Positions 1 through 14,275 of a stretch of DNA of 64,000 bases are shown one piece after another. A model generated the notes under the pieces. That model searched no databases, was not told where the DNA came from, and saw nothing but the letters and a program-made list of their open reading frames with translations. Where the stretch lies: contig NC_088300.1 of NCBI RefSeq assembly GCF_032854445.1, forward strand, positions 60,176,984-60,240,983. Reading direction: 5' to 3'. The first letter of the stretch is position 1, and each line of letters opens with the position of its first letter. This stretch comes from Liolophura sinensis (Eukaryota > Mollusca > Polyplacophora > Chitonida > Chitonidae). The position numbers and the translations under genes were made by a program.

Positions 1-380
1 CATGCCGCTCAGCAATTGACAACTCAAGGGAAGCAGCTCCTACCAAAACTGACAATATTTCGAGGGATGCGGTTATCTCCCATGTCCCCTCTTTTTGTGT
101 GTGTATGTTGGAGGAGGGCATGCTGCATATTCACTACAGAATAAACTCTCAGAATTGCAACTTTTCTGTGTTGTTCATTGTTAACGAATATATCAAGTGA
201 CTTCACCGAGATCAACTTGTCAGTGATGTTAATGATGAATGCTGACTGTGTTGTTACAAATTATAGGCCATGTATTAGCCTATGCAATGGTTTTTTTTTT
301 GTTTTTTTGTTTGTTTTTTTTTTTCTGGTAGAAGTTGACGTTATCATATGACTGAGCACTAAAGCATTTTCAGAAATCTG

Positions 381-620
381 GGCCGAGGTGGCCGAGGTTG
401 TTAGTACGCCAGCGCGGCGCAATCAGCCAGGAGCCTCTCACCAATGCATTCGCTTTGAGTTAAGTCCAGCCTATGCTGGCTTCCTTTCCAGCCGTGGGAA
501 GGTCTGTTAGCAACCTATGGATGTTCGTTTGTTTCCCCCTTTGGCCCGTTTCCTCCCACCATAATGATGGCCGCAGTAGTGTTAGTGAAATATTCTTGAG
601 TATCTAACATAAATAAATAA
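381..620 (+). repeat. tRNA-derived SINE, family A
   Basis: The copy reads from a tRNA-like head through a central block to a tail near TAAATAAATAA. It matches copies at 2863, 27777, 34921, 53215 and 58520, including the shared phrases CAGGAGCCTCTCACCAATGC and GCTGGCTTCCT. It is diverged. Confidence 0.85.
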
Positions 621-979
621 TCGAAATCTGAAGACTATAATAGTGGAAAATCTAACAGTTCGCTGTCTTTTTTTTCCACAAAATCAGCAATGATCTTCAG
701 CTAACTGATAAAATGACCTGAACATCTTTAAAACATTGTAGCCAAACCTTTTCTCCGCTGTGCGGACGGATTTTGCCACAGTGTAAAGGTTGCCAGTATA
801 CCAACGTGTCTCCGTCTTGTGAGCGGATCTCCTCGACTGCAGCTGTTTTCAAATTGATGCTTTTGTAGATTTTATAATACAACATCAATAAAATATTGAT
901 ATTTGGTGCTATAAAAAGATTAAATATGTAGCAAGAAAGTTTTTTTTCGGGAAATGGACACATAATGTTTTCATGTCAA

Positions 980-1440
980 CCTGGATTTTAATGACACCAT
1001 TGGTTTTCCGTTGAACTTGAACTTACGGTGACACCAAAGGTTTTTTTAGGGAAACGAAAATTCGACTTTAAAGGCTTCTCAGTGGTAAGGAATTTACAGT
1101 TACACCAAAGGTTTCTCAGTGTAAATGAATTTTCAGTGACATCCAATGTTTTTGAGTTGAAATGAATTTGCACTGACATCAAAGGTTTCTCAGTGAAAAT
1201 GAATTTTAAAATGCCACCCATGATTCCCCAGTGTGCGAACCTGCGTTTACACTAGGTCGGAAAGATTTCAGCCAATCGGAGTTTATACTAACAGAAAGAA
1301 TCTGAATTTAAATTATAGCAACAGAAGTCTTCCCAATAAACCTGATTATATGTTGACAATGAAATTTCTCCAACCTAAATGAATTTATACTGGTACAGAA
1401 AGATTCCGAGTATACAGCTGTGCATTGGGCCAGAGGGTGT
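980..1440. repeat. Degenerate minisatellite, about 40-45 bp unit
   Basis: Units recur with the core GACA(C/T)CAAAGGTTTCTCAGTG followed by a variable AATGAATTT segment. Spacing is irregular and several units are eroded. An open frame on the minus strand (988-1221) is a by-product of the repeat. Confidence 0.7.
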
Positions 1441-2862
1441 CGGTAAACCTGAATTCATATACGTTATGCTGAAACTTACCAAGACATATTTGTAAATTTA
1501 TCAGATTGCACGACGTTGTCTGCTGGGTCTATACGTTCATGGCGTCCATATGTTTGACTATATGCATATATACATGCAACGCACGTTTCTCATATATAGA
1601 TAGACCTTACAGAATACATGTAGAATTTATGCTGGAACGATCGATTCTTTAATGGACATGCATGGATTCATTTGAACACGAATATTCCGTTGATGATTCT
1701 AAACGCAATTGACCAGAAATGGCATTAAAGGCTGTTTACAATATGGATGTATGCTTATAATTACCAGCCATACTCTCACATGGTTCTGCATTTAGACTCA
1801 AAAGATGGAAGACTATTAAATATATAAGCATTTAATTATATTGGCAGTTACATGCAGGCTTCTGACACGAAATTCGAGGGGCAAGCGAGGCTTCTATTCA
1901 ATCTGTGCTCGTGGAAATTGGATAGTGTCTATACAATCGACCTGGGTATTTTTGATATCATCAAATGCAAATTTGTAGCCAACTCTTTGGAACACGTGCA
2001 TGTCTTTGTTTTTGTGTATGGCTCGCAATGTCAGCAGATATGTGTACCACACAGTCGTAGAATATGATACACATTTAAGATGCAGGTATACAAAGAAGTG
2101 GTATGCAACGTACACATAAATGTGCCTGTACATGCTACCATTAATCTGTACCTGCATGCTGTACACATTTGTATATGTTTTTGTACACAGTTGTTGAAAC
2201 GACAGGAACATAATGCGTCAATCAGTTATACAGCTATGTGCATGTGTACAGATATCATTAAAATAATTACGCAAAATAATTACGCATAATAATGACACAC
2301 TAAGCACACACAAGCCTATAGCCTGATTGTAAACAGAAAAACGACACAATTATATATAACCAACCATGCAGCGCGTTCGCGAAAGTGGCCAAATACGAAA
2401 CTTGCCAGCTGTACGTCATACCATTGAACAGTAAGAATTCAATAAATCGTATACTTTTTTTTTAACCTCTGTTACAACTTCGCACTGTATAAGTTTTTGA
2501 CTGCATGGTCGCGTATATACATTGAACCGCAATGCATTATGTATATCTATAATGGCTATACTTAAGCTAGGTAAATACACTAAAATGTTGACTAGTGTAC
2601 AGAAACACTAACAAAACAGCCGAGAACCTATATAAATGCTATATAATAGCGCTCCCATGTACACTCTATGTGATAATTATTAAATGTTTCAGGCCGAGTT
2701 TTGATAATGCCGAATTTATCTATTTAGTTGAATTGTTGGGGTGTAACGCCATGGGTGAATTTTTTTTTATACGACAGCTTTATGGTTTACGTATGGATGG
2801 AGGAGGCCTGGAAGATTCTGAATAAAGCAAAATACATACCACCTGAGGTATAGACGGATAAT

Positions 2863-3123
2863 TTGTTTATTTATTATTTGATTGATGTGTTTACGCCGTA
2901 CTCAAGAATGTTTCATTTACATGTCGACGGCCAGTATTATGGTGAGAGGAAACCGGACATAGCCCCGGAGAAACCCATGACCCTGGGCAGGTTGCTGCCA
3001 GACCTTTCCACGTACCGCCGGAGAAGAGAGCATGAACTGGACTTGAACTCACAACGACCGCATTGGTGAGAGGCTCCTGGATCATTGTGCCGCGCTGGCC
3101 GCACGCTAACCACTTCGGCCCTA
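2863..3123 (-). repeat. tRNA-derived SINE, family A
   Basis: Near full-length copy in reverse orientation. The AT-rich tail is at the left, then the block around GCCGTACTCAAGAATGTTTC, then the tRNA-like head ending near 3123. Open frames across it are repeat-derived. Confidence 0.88.
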
Positions 3124-4077
3124 CCCTGACAATAGCCGGTGTCCTATTAAAATTTAGACAGGAATAGTATACTTTACACAGCCGGGGGTATAGGGGACAG
3201 GACGTTTTCAAACAACGAGAGCTTCGGTTTACGCGAATCACCAGCGAAAGATCGACAAGGCCGAATTCCTATGCAATGCTTCCAGTGAATTTGTGTATAT
3301 ATGTTATGTATGGCTGCACCTCAAGAACATTTGACCTTGTATATATGTATACGTATACAACATAACAACATAGGTGTACATGCACTCAACCACTTTCCCA
3401 TAACTTCAAGCACGGGTATTCACCTAAAACATATAATATTACAATGAAAAGCATATGCGATACAAACGCGCTGTATGCAAATTCTTTTATTATGGGTGTA
3501 CATAGTACTTGTACATACAAAGTGGATTTCCTTAAAGGATGCAATACATACGTATTGTTACGGCGTATACAGTTGATTTTCTGATTCAGGCCTACTCAAC
3601 ATTCGGTCATTATACGGATTAAAAAGCGATAATTTACAATAAAAATTCTTACATACGCATTTATTTCATTAAGGTCAGACCTACAGGATACAATGCAAAC
3701 CGAACATTCCGAGAAATTTTACATTATAAATAAACCAGCTTATTATGAGCTATTTTAAAAACTATATTATACACCTTCATAAAAAAATGACTTCAGTGGA
3801 ATGAACTTTCCATCACAAATATAAACAAACATACCATAAACTTCTGGGTAAGGTGCAGTGAACATAAGGCTTGGGATAATTCATTTACATCAATGTATAA
3901 CATATAAGATACTCAGTGTGGCACAAAGTTAGATTAGGAGCAGGCTGCATGTGAGCTACCGGTATAACATATAGGCAAGTTACAACCCTCTTTCCTGCTA
4001 CTGGAAAGATGTACGGAGCCATGCACCATTGTAGTTTAATACTGTAAGTTCATAAATAAATTACACGTATATACATA

Positions 4078-4097
4078 CATATCTATATATATATATA

Positions 4098-4157
<60 letters not shown>

Positions 4158-4159
4158 CC

Positions 4160-4198
<39 letters not shown>
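4078..4198. repeat. AT dinucleotide microsatellite
   Basis: About 120 bp of nearly pure AT repeat, split once by a short TTTTCCAGG interruption near 4155. Confidence 0.95.
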
Positions 4199-4199
<1 letters not shown>

Positions 4200-4621
4200 C
4201 AAAACACTGTGTCTTTTTAGTGACATAGTGATGTTTCATTTCCTATACAACACCAGTCAAGAATGCCATTGTAGGTTCGGTGAACGGCCAGCTGGCATCA
4301 CTGTGATTTGGATCCGATATATCGGTCTTACCGAGGCCGGTAACCTGTCCGCAGGGGGCTTACTACATGGCACCCACCAGGATGTACTCAACAGCATTAA
4401 CTCAACAGGAAATTAAGTCACACAAGAAGACGGAATAGAATCTGGTGATCAAGCTCAAGGGTTCCATCAATCAATTTAATTTTCTTTTGCATGTAATACT
4501 AACCAACAGCCATAAATGTTAATCTGGTTATCGGTGGAATACTAAAGTATACTATAAATTCCAACGCCAAATAACATGACTGCCTTTCTTTTCATCTAAT
4601 TCAGAGTGAGCCATCGTGTTA

Positions 4622-4800
4622 TAGAGGGTGTGTCATTTACTACTATTTAAGCATTTACATGAACAGTTAGAATAAAACCCTATATATCTGAGGTAAATTG
4701 ACAAGATGCCGTGTTTCACCGGTTACGCGTGACCATTTTCCATTTACTACACTGTTGTTACTTCTGGTTGCTGTAAGTCTATATAATAATTTGAATTGTC
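4622..4800 (+). repeat. Unclassified dispersed repeat, family D
   Basis: This segment resembles 10035-10200: a TTTACATG-ACAGT-AGAATAAA block, then GAGGTAAA, then a block around GTGACCATTT. Partial relatives occur at 28480-28610 (plus) and in reverse at 8530-8580, 23215-23310 and 50300-50360. No coding capacity or terminal repeats were seen. Confidence 0.6.
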
Positions 4801-6014
4801 GTCGTCGTGAAAACACAGAATTCGTGATAGAAAATTGGTATACTGCCACGGAAAAGGAACTTTCCCTCAGAACCTGCATTCCAATTGACTTTGAATGTTA
4901 CCATTGTATTGTCGTGGATACAAACCTTGGGGTAGAGGTACACATGCAATCGTTGAGTAGAGATAAGTTTAGGATTTTACAATGTCGTGGTTTTATATAG
5001 CACTGGTACGCACAGTTGTCTGATACATAGAAATTTAGGAAATGAGAACAATCGACAGACACAGGCAGTCCATGTATTGTGCAGAATCAAGTCAGGAAAC
5101 GTTCAGGGCTAAAATGTGGTCATACATATATAAAGAAATGTCACTGTGATATACAGTATTGCAGCTTAACCACATTTATAATGCATCCTACAGAACATAC
5201 GAGCTTTTGTTCAGTTTAACAATGGAAAAAGTTGACAAAGAAACATGCTTCATACACTTTTGCATATTTCATAACGTGCCAAGATATTAAGATGGTTTAT
5301 GGAGTTACTGCTATAAGCCCGTGGAAACAGCCTTTGAATGCTCTATTTACCCAAATATAAATTTTTCATATTTTGAATTTGATGTTCATTGTAATGTAAT
5401 ATAGCCTCAATCAGAGGGCATTCGAGATTTAATTAGGCGTCCGAACACTCCGAAGTTATGGGCGTCCGAAGTTATACCGCACCAAATTTAAAATAAATAA
5501 AAGAATACATGTAATGGACTGATACATTAAATTTTTAATGTCTGTATATATCAAACAAAGATTTCTAACTGATCAGTAAAATCCAAAAAGGACCTTACAT
5601 TCCATTTGAAAAAGTATAGGGGGCTTTGAGCAACATAATCTTTAAAAAGCGTCGTGGATAAGACGTTTGTAGCCACGTCAATTCACTACTCGGATAAAAC
5701 CCCCAAAGACATATTTGCTAAACATGTAAAGACAGGATTAAAGTCAAGTCCTTTTTGTCACATATTTGCCCACAGACATTTTGCCACATATTTTTCGTCA
5801 CACGCATTTTGTAACACACATACCACTGTTAAAACAATTTGAAATACCATGCACTTCGCGTTTGCCTTTCCGCGAACGCAAACTAACGAAGTTATGACAT
5901 TTTCGTTAAAAAAATAAGGTTATACCACACATACACGTGACATAAACGCTATCATACAGCAATATATAAATCTTTTTTTGCATAAACACAAAACCATACG
6001 TGACGAGATCTGGG

Positions 6015-7156
6015 TTACCTGAATACCGCTATTTCCCTAATTATTAACCAGTTGGAATGATCCGCGGTTAACCTAATTCGGAAACAAAATATGTCGAAAG
6101 GGACAATCTTTGGTAAATTGTCAACACGAACACTGCCCTCGGTAAAATCTGCTAAATGCACGTAATTGGTGCACTCGGCTTTATCTGCCGTTTTCTTCAT
6201 CAAAGTCACTGCCGCTTCCAGAGTTCCATTGGTGATTTTGTCGTCCCGGTGAAACTCGGAGCCTGTGTCCACAACAATGCTGGACAACTTCTCGGGTCGG
6301 TCGAACACCAATAAAACGCTGTCACCAGCTTTAGATTCTTTCGCCCAGAAAAAGCCATCGGCAAGACTGTAAGCCGACATGGGGAAAAATGGTTCGAATA
6401 TTTGTAAGTTTGTATACATAGACGCGGGCGGGTTGTCACCATGATACTTTTTCACAGTATTGTCGAAAAGTTTGTCTTTCAATGGTTGAATTTTATTAGG
6501 AAGAGAGGAATGGTACCCCATGTGTTGAAATAAGGTTGGAACCCGCAACCGTTGCTGGAACTGAGTAAGGAAGACGTTGAAATACAGGTACAGGAAGTCC
6601 GGGGGTTGCTCTTCATAAAACAACATTAGCATTTTTGCCAGTTTATCAATGTCGTGGGAATGGTAGAGTTTCCCGATGTAACCTAGCGTGGAGAATTCTA
6701 GACACACCCAGGGTGTTTTTTGGTCGTTGATATAATGTTTAATGGCCGTCAGGTAATTTTTCATGGTTTCAACGTCATCCTCAATCTGCATGTAGTAAGT
6801 CGACAACCTGGCGCTGTACTTGAACATGTAGGCGTAGTCGTAGTTCTGTTTAGACCGCCATTTTACTTGGCTTTCCGGATGATTGTAAGTCCTTTTGAGG
6901 TTCTCGAGGCGGGGGTAAAATGACTTGGGCGCACCAATGACGTGCATGAAACCATCCTCCAAATACTTGCCGTATTTTTGCTCAATCTGGCGCGCCATTT
7001 CCTCTTTGATTGCCAAATCGAAGTCAGCCAGGAATATCACTAGCACCACTTCCTTCTGCTCATCGGTAGACGTACGGTTGACGAGCGAGTCGAGCGTACT
7101 GAATAGATAGGTCCCGTTTTGACGTTTTATTGTCGGTATTCCGATAGTGAGAAATC
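6015..7156 (-). CDS. MGAT4: MGAT4-like catalytic and C-terminal exon
   Basis: The exon opens after a TTATATTACAG acceptor at 7157 and encodes 379 residues before TGA/TAA-type termination at 6015 (TAA). It starts with the family signature FLTIGIPT at exon residues 1-8. Next come the metal-binding acidic motif in YYMQIEDDV (EDD at exon residues 125-127), the block WVCLEFSTLGYIGKLYHS, the segment FLYLYFNVFLTQFQQRLRVP and the block QHMGYHSSL. The last 150 or so residues match the C-terminal beta-rich region of the family and end in NWLIIREIAVFR. The final codon lies in a TTCAG|GTAACC context that also resembles a 5' splice site. A short extra terminal exon is therefore possible, though the family usually ends close to this point. 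Confidence 0.93.
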
Positions 7157-10100
7157 CTGTAATATAAAGAAAACACGAAGATAGCCATTAACGTCACATC
7201 AAATGACTAGTCGTTATAACTCATTCTATCCAACTTTTTGTTTGCTTAGACTATTTCCCTCCAGACCGTCTGCGGCCTTATATCAATAGGTTTGCCCAAT
7301 ATTGGACAAAATACAATGGTTTCGTTTACTGAACTTATTTTAGGCTTATATAGGTGAAATATTCTTCAATAGCACTAGTTCAGATAAATAAATAAAATTT
7401 AATACACTGAGTAATGTCAGTCGATGTAGGGCCTATATCAATTCTGCGAGAATCCGAGAATCCATTTTAATTTCTTACTTTATGCACTTCCTTAGTTCTT
7501 TGGTCCATTGCGCTGGAAGTTGATTTGGAAATTGGCCTTGCATGCGATTGCTGACATTATGTAGATGGCTGATATATGGTTGCCTGTTTTGACGCTACAT
7601 TAACTGTTTTGCAACCCTGGATGTTTAGACGCCTAGATTTACTGTTTTGCAATCCTGGGTTGCATAAATCTGAATGATAAATAGAGATTACCCTCAATCT
7701 GTGCTGATCTGCATCTTCGCATCTACTCGAGTTCTCTGAAGTTGCGTCGCCGTATCGACCTCGCCCGCAGGCGGGAAATACGCATAGGTGTATGATAAAT
7801 GTACATTAAGGGACTGTTTACCAAGTAGCTGGATATAAGTTATACATGTTAGTAATCAGTAAAACGGCTCGCGCTGTTATGCTATAAACACATCAAACAT
7901 TTCTACTTCAAACTGGGTCAGACTTTCGTTTAAACGATACAAAATGAGTGGCTGAAAAAAAAAATGGACCAGATAACTTAAGATTAAATGTTAACATTTC
8001 CTGATACTATGAAACTAACCATTGCCATTTTCACAAACAATCATACTATAACAAGGTAGTTTACCCAAAGTGTAAACTCTTCAGTGTTATCTGTGAATTC
8101 AAGTGTTTACTTATCTAATGCATGTCAGCTGAGTGCAGGTCTGACAGTATTACACGGCTACCTAGTCCTTAGCAACGCCATTCCCTTGTTGGCAAACATG
8201 CATGCAGGTATAGAGGCGTTAAATACATTATTTACTGTGAACATCCCAAGATTTGAATGATTTGATTTGTCAGGAGATTTCTAAGAACCAGGTCAAGAAA
8301 TACTTTTTGATAACGATTTACTCTCAGTAAACCAAGCACCAATATTAGACGAGCTTCGGCTGACAAGCCGCTTTATAAATAACTTCGCCTGTCTCAGTCG
8401 GTGATTTGGTCATTTTTCTTTCATTTTGTCTCATCGTGGGCTACTGTGGATTTGCACTTGCTAAGGTTTGGGTACAACCCAACTCAGACTTAAACACGAA
8501 TCTGAGACTTGCAGTATAAAAGATTACAGCACAGAGAGTAAAACCAGAGCAGCGACAACAGTGTGATAGATGGCAAATGCCAATGACACAAACTCTCAGC
8601 CACAGCATTGCAAATTTTCACTGAACTCGAGTACCAACGCTATAGACCTCTTCCGAGCGGTCGGCTATAGATGTAGGGTCCTGCATATTCATACAAAAGC
8701 CACTGGGTTTGAAATTGAGGCTTGTGTACATATATACATGTATTTTTATCTATATCTTCTGTTACTAGGCAAACATCCCGGAAGAGGTCTTCGACGCCAA
8801 GTTACTCACTGGGTATACCATAATGGCCATACATTTCGTCCATGACTAACTTCCTGAATCTTTGAGTTCTATTGATTTTAGAAAGCTGCTTAGAAGCTTG
8901 CTTGAAATATGGGGTGATATTCTACTGGAAAATTGTAAATTTCAGCGCCAAAAATATTTTAAGACATATATTTGCCTCTGAAAATGCACTTTTGTGGACG
9001 AAATTTCAGGTCATTTACGGTACTAATATCTCTGTGATCTATAAATTTGTATAATAATGCACGCTAGTGTTTTCATTTTTTGTTTATTATACAGTGAAAC
9101 ACGCCTTATACACACGGTTTCTATGACAATAATTCCGAATGGCAACGTGTTGTCATGGCAACGTGCTTGTGAATAAAGATCTGCTAGCTGGTACAGTCGG
9201 CTTGGAGACCATAAATGCAATCAGCTTATCAAATAAGAAAAGATGCTGTACCGTTATACCGTTTTAACCTTTGGATACATAGATACAAGTTTGTGCGCCA
9301 TAGAACTGCAATATTGCTTATATGGGGAACCTTTCCTCATGAAGTGGAAATGAAATGAAATTTCGTGCTCAAGTTGTTCAGTCTAGTGTTTGCTCCTGCC
9401 TTTGATATTACTGTTGGTGGGCCAACCAGTAACGTAGAACTGCTGTTACAAGATTACGAGATGGTCAATCCGGCATGGGCCCGATTCGTCATCGCGCGGG
9501 AATCGGCACACCACTGGCATCTTGGTGAACGCCTTTCATCTGTAAGAGGAACTAAGGACCAAACAGGCCTGAAGCCAATATTGTAAGGAAATCGTAGTTC
9601 AAGGCTACACGCATTCAGTTTCGAACTGGAAAGGCTTGTGTGTAAGTCAAGCGTATGCCAAGGCTTTGTGTGAAGTCAGTTGAGACAATGTAAAGTCAGT
9701 TATTGTGTTCGTCCGAGGAGATCGCATTAAATCGATATGTGAGTGGAGAATTGAAAGCTCAGTGCAGACATGTGTGCGGAGGGAAATTTCCATACAAAAG
9801 GCATGGAATTTCCCTCAAACCTATACAAGGCTGGTGAAAAACACTAGTGTTAAGAGCCCTATTGTAGTATAATCCATGGGCCGAAGGGTCGATACATGAA
9901 CAAGAAGGGACACCCCGATTTGTATGTTAAGTATGATGACAACACGACATTTTGAGTAATTCTACCAGTCACTCGTAATAAATTGCAATTAACATCACTG
10001 CATTTTTCTCTTTACTTTAGCCTTCCAAAGCCATGATTCTAGGAGTATTTACATGGACAGTCAGAATAAAGCCCTGTATGAGGTAAACTGGCAAGAGGCC

Positions 10101-13100
10101 GTATTTCTCCTGTTACGTGTGACCATTTGTCAGCTGTCACATCAGTGTCGTGGTCGCTCTGGTCTTACCCTCAATGCTGCACGCCTTTAATTATATTTGT
10201 AATATCATATGGTGAAATAACTTCATGATCCAATTATATGTTTGCATGATTGTGACTCGAGTCCTAAATACCACCATCTCAGAAGTGTATTTGCTGTGTT
10301 ACTATATAGACCACAGTTTCCTTTATCTCTACGGCCTACCTTTCCGAGAACATTTGTTTCCTTCCACTTCCTACGACATTTATACGATATGACCACAGAT
10401 TAATATATACCTTTGTCTTTCCTAGGCTTCCCCAGTAACCTGGCTTTATCCATATCTACAGCTTGCTCAACGCCACAACTGCAAGTCTGAAAACAAACGA
10501 GGCAAATTTTTATGATGATAACGGATGTCATTCAGTCATTATTTTATTATATATAAAACTATCGATCATTAAATAATCAAATAGCAAAATTTTTTGTTTC
10601 TTAACAAGTTTTCTATATGTGCAGACATTACCTGATATAAAATGTGGAAAACAGTATCATGATGGGGAAAAAATGTCATCTCAATACACTGTTATGTCTG
10701 TAGGGCTTTGAACGGGTTTTCACAGTTCACCCTAATGATCATGCCAAGTTGAAATTAACAGAAGAAAACACCCTTCCGCTCGAATAAATATAAAAATATA
10801 TATAGAAAAATATAACATTCGACTATGATTATGTACCTTGTCTCGTCTGTCGAATCATGTTCATGTCTTTTTTTCTTTTCTTTCTTTACCAAATACTCTA
10901 TACCATACATACAATGCAATTTGTAAACGAGATGCATTAAAATGCGCAGATGTATATCATAATATCAACAAATGGGTATAATGAAAGGAAGAAAATTTAC
11001 AATTGACTTAAAAAGGTCAATATGCTTAGCAGATGACTTTACCATTAAACTTCATGAAAATGCTAACATGAACAGAGTAGACATAACGTTAGAAACTTAA
11101 ACAGCAGTCAAACCCTCAAGCGGGATCGGTATTAAGAGCCTGCCACTATCAAGGATATCGTTTCCCGCGCAATGGCGGCTCGGGTCCAAGCTGGATTGAC
11201 CATTTGTTTTGTCATAACACACGAATGCTACGTTACCAGTTTGCCCACAAATCCTCATGGCAAAGACAGGAATAAAAAACTGACTACATAGAACTTATAC
11301 CAGAATCACTTTGGGCGGAAAATAGTCAAGGCTATATACTCAAAAAATTAATCTGTTAATTTTAACAGAACGTTATGTGATACGAGAATGTATTCTGTCA
11401 GTTTCACCATAGCATCTTGTTAGTCTAATAGAATCTTTATGTTGAATTAATTAAACATGTGTGTTATACTGGTATGTGTATTTATTCAGAATAATCTGAT
11501 GAAATATCAGAATACATTCTAACATCAGTCAGACAACAGACTTTCTGTTAAAATTAACACATTATTTTTTGCGTGTATATTGGACTTTCAACAGACGCAG
11601 TCTACTTGGCAATTGCACACAAAAAATTGCACATGTGTAGTAAAAAAGTATTTAAAGCTATCAAATCAAGTATTTTACCGTTAACTGTTCGTTCTTACCT
11701 TTGAAGCCGTCTCTGAGGACCCATATCCGTAATGACCCATATTGACCAATCCGAATTCATAGGACTTAACGGTAGCCTGTTGTACTCCTTTCCCATCTGA
11801 GAAAGAAATATATATAGGGTTATGGTTAATGTTGTGAAAACGATTGACAAATAACCAAAGCAGTAGAGTTCACTTTTTACGACGGCGGCCAGCATTAGGG
11901 TGGGAGGAAATCGGAAAGAGCACGGGGGAAACCCACGACCATCCGCAGGTTATTGGAAGGCCTTCCCCTTTACGGCCGGAGGGGATGCCAATTTTTTAAC
12001 ATGAACCATTACTTCACTTAAAAAGTGCCCCATTTCACTTAAAGAGAATCCCTTGGTGGTCTTTAATCAACCAGTCGCTGCACTATCCCCTTAATGCTGA
12101 AAGCCAAGCAAGGAAGCTGCAACTTTCTCTTCAAAAGTCTTAGGTGTGACTCGACCCAGGATTGACCCTGGATCCACCGCCTCCTGGAGCGAACAGTGCT
12201 ATCGAGGCCGGTCCCTTCGAGCTTTCTACCTCCAATAGCTATAGCAATTGTCTAGCTATTTATATTGATTTTATAGTGAAAAATACACTTCACTTGACAG
12301 CGCATCAAAATTTGATGATAGTATAACATATTAACAATGACTTCAGAGTAAAACTGTACTGCACATAGAGTAAAGTAGAGTATTGTCAATACTCATCAAA
12401 ATTCCCATGAGGTCAAACTGCTTTTTTGAACGCTATACATTACAACTACAAGCAAAAGTCAACATTGTTCTTTAAATTCTTTCCATATGAACGTTTATTA
12501 TGAATGAAAGTTGGCCAAACATATAGAACTGACAACGGTACAAATACCGAAATAAAAGCCATTGTCGAACTGAACATTGTTTGCTTGGTATGTGTGTGAA
12601 TGGCAAACGCAATTCCCTGTGTAGCCAGAACAGATCAGTGATACGAACAGTTATCCGCACAACGGCTGCCTCATTGTTGTGTGTTTAGATATTTTGCTTA
12701 CAATGCACTTCAAAGTTCAACCCAGATGAGACGATATATAAATACATGTAGTGTTCTTGCCATTATTCGTTTACCAAGCTGCGTGATTTCTTTCACTCAA
12801 GGAGAGATTAAAGACTATTACATTCCAGGCATTGTATTTATCTCACCTATTCAACGTCGATTCAGGCTTATCTAAGTGTCGAAATGTATATAGGTATATC
12901 GTAAATAAACATAAGGAATTTTCAACATGACGCCGTGACCGATCAAGTCAAGGGGATTCTAATGAAAGATGGCGAAAAAATGGTCTTCGATATGTTTTTC
13001 GATTTTTCTTTAAGCAGAAAGACATTCGAAAATTTTTCTATGGTAGGTATTTAGGGCCATCTCGTTTTATATATTGGCTTTGTATAATAATGTTATAAAT

Positions 13101-14242
13101 GGGGACGTAACACATTTTGTGTAAATATATTTTGCACTAGAATTTGGTCTTTTCAGTTAACAACGTGTTCACAGATGGTGCCTTATTGGCGTTAAACACC
13201 AATCTAATAACTAAAATTAATAAATATGCTAATATGGAAAACATGTCAGTGGAAATAACACAGAAAAACGGTTTTAAAACTGTGTGCTTAAGTGTCACAT
13301 TTTACAGCATGAAAACTAATGTATGTTGTAATCGTATACTTCATATTCAAGCTGTCAAATACAAACAATGGATGGTTAGAATCTCAACGTCCTCCATGTC
13401 GCGTTGTTTTAGGAAATAGTTCAGCGAAAAGTTGGAGTTTGTGAAATTGTTCACGTGAGCACGGAGTCTGAATCGTGGCATGACCTGATATTGACTGAGC
13501 CCTCTTCACTGTGCGCAATATAGCAGAAGTATACTCATGGCTGACAGATTCCTGATAATATCTAAAAGCAAAATGGCGATAAACGAGAGGCTTTATCCCT
13601 TTAAGGCTCATATTTAATCAAGTGCATGACAGGGTTTAATGATTGCACAAGGCAGAGATTAAATGATTTCAGGCATCCCTTTTTGAATCATTTATTATGG
13701 TAAGAGTATAATCAATATGTATGCACAGGCGGGGTATTCACATAGTGACACTCGTTTACTTCTGCAATGGTCTGAAATTATAGCCTGCCACAACTGATAG
13801 AGCAGGTCATAAACACTCATGCGCACGCGATGATTGTATAGGTGCATGGAAAGGCCTTCATCATCTTGGTGCATTGCATGTGAAGGCAAATGGAGAAAGT
13901 TTCCAGCCTTTAGTAATTCGAACCTAAGTTGAACTGTTCTGTTGTCTGTTGTTCACTCTTGCTTTTGCGATGCCGATTTTTGGGCGTATTGGTAGGAAAG
14001 TACTCGTGCATTACATGAGAACAATTCTCACCTCTGTTTGGAGCCCAGTAGCCGACATTGTTCTGCAAAAGGCATCCAGTTCTTTCACCGATAATCCAAA
14101 TCTGAATTATAAGCAGTGAAATTTATAATAAAATTGAATGGGAAGGAGATGTACGTATGTATGTATGTATGTATGTATGTATGTAGTACGTACGTACGTA
14201 CGTACGTACGTATGTACGTATGTATGTATGTGTGTATGTATG

Positions 14243-14275
<33 letters not shown>

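Larger units (their letters stand above)
1..6014. other. Intergenic region with repeats
   Basis: No conserved coding block was recognised on either strand before the 3' end of the MGAT4-like gene at 6015. The stretch holds two tRNA-derived SINE copies (381-620 and 2863-3123), a degenerate minisatellite (about 980-1440), a long AT dinucleotide tract (4078-4198) and one copy of an unclassified dispersed repeat (about 4622-4800). The intervals 621-980, 1440-2860, 3124-4077 and 4800-6014 look like unique AT-rich DNA. Short open frames here show no family resemblance. Confidence 0.6.
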
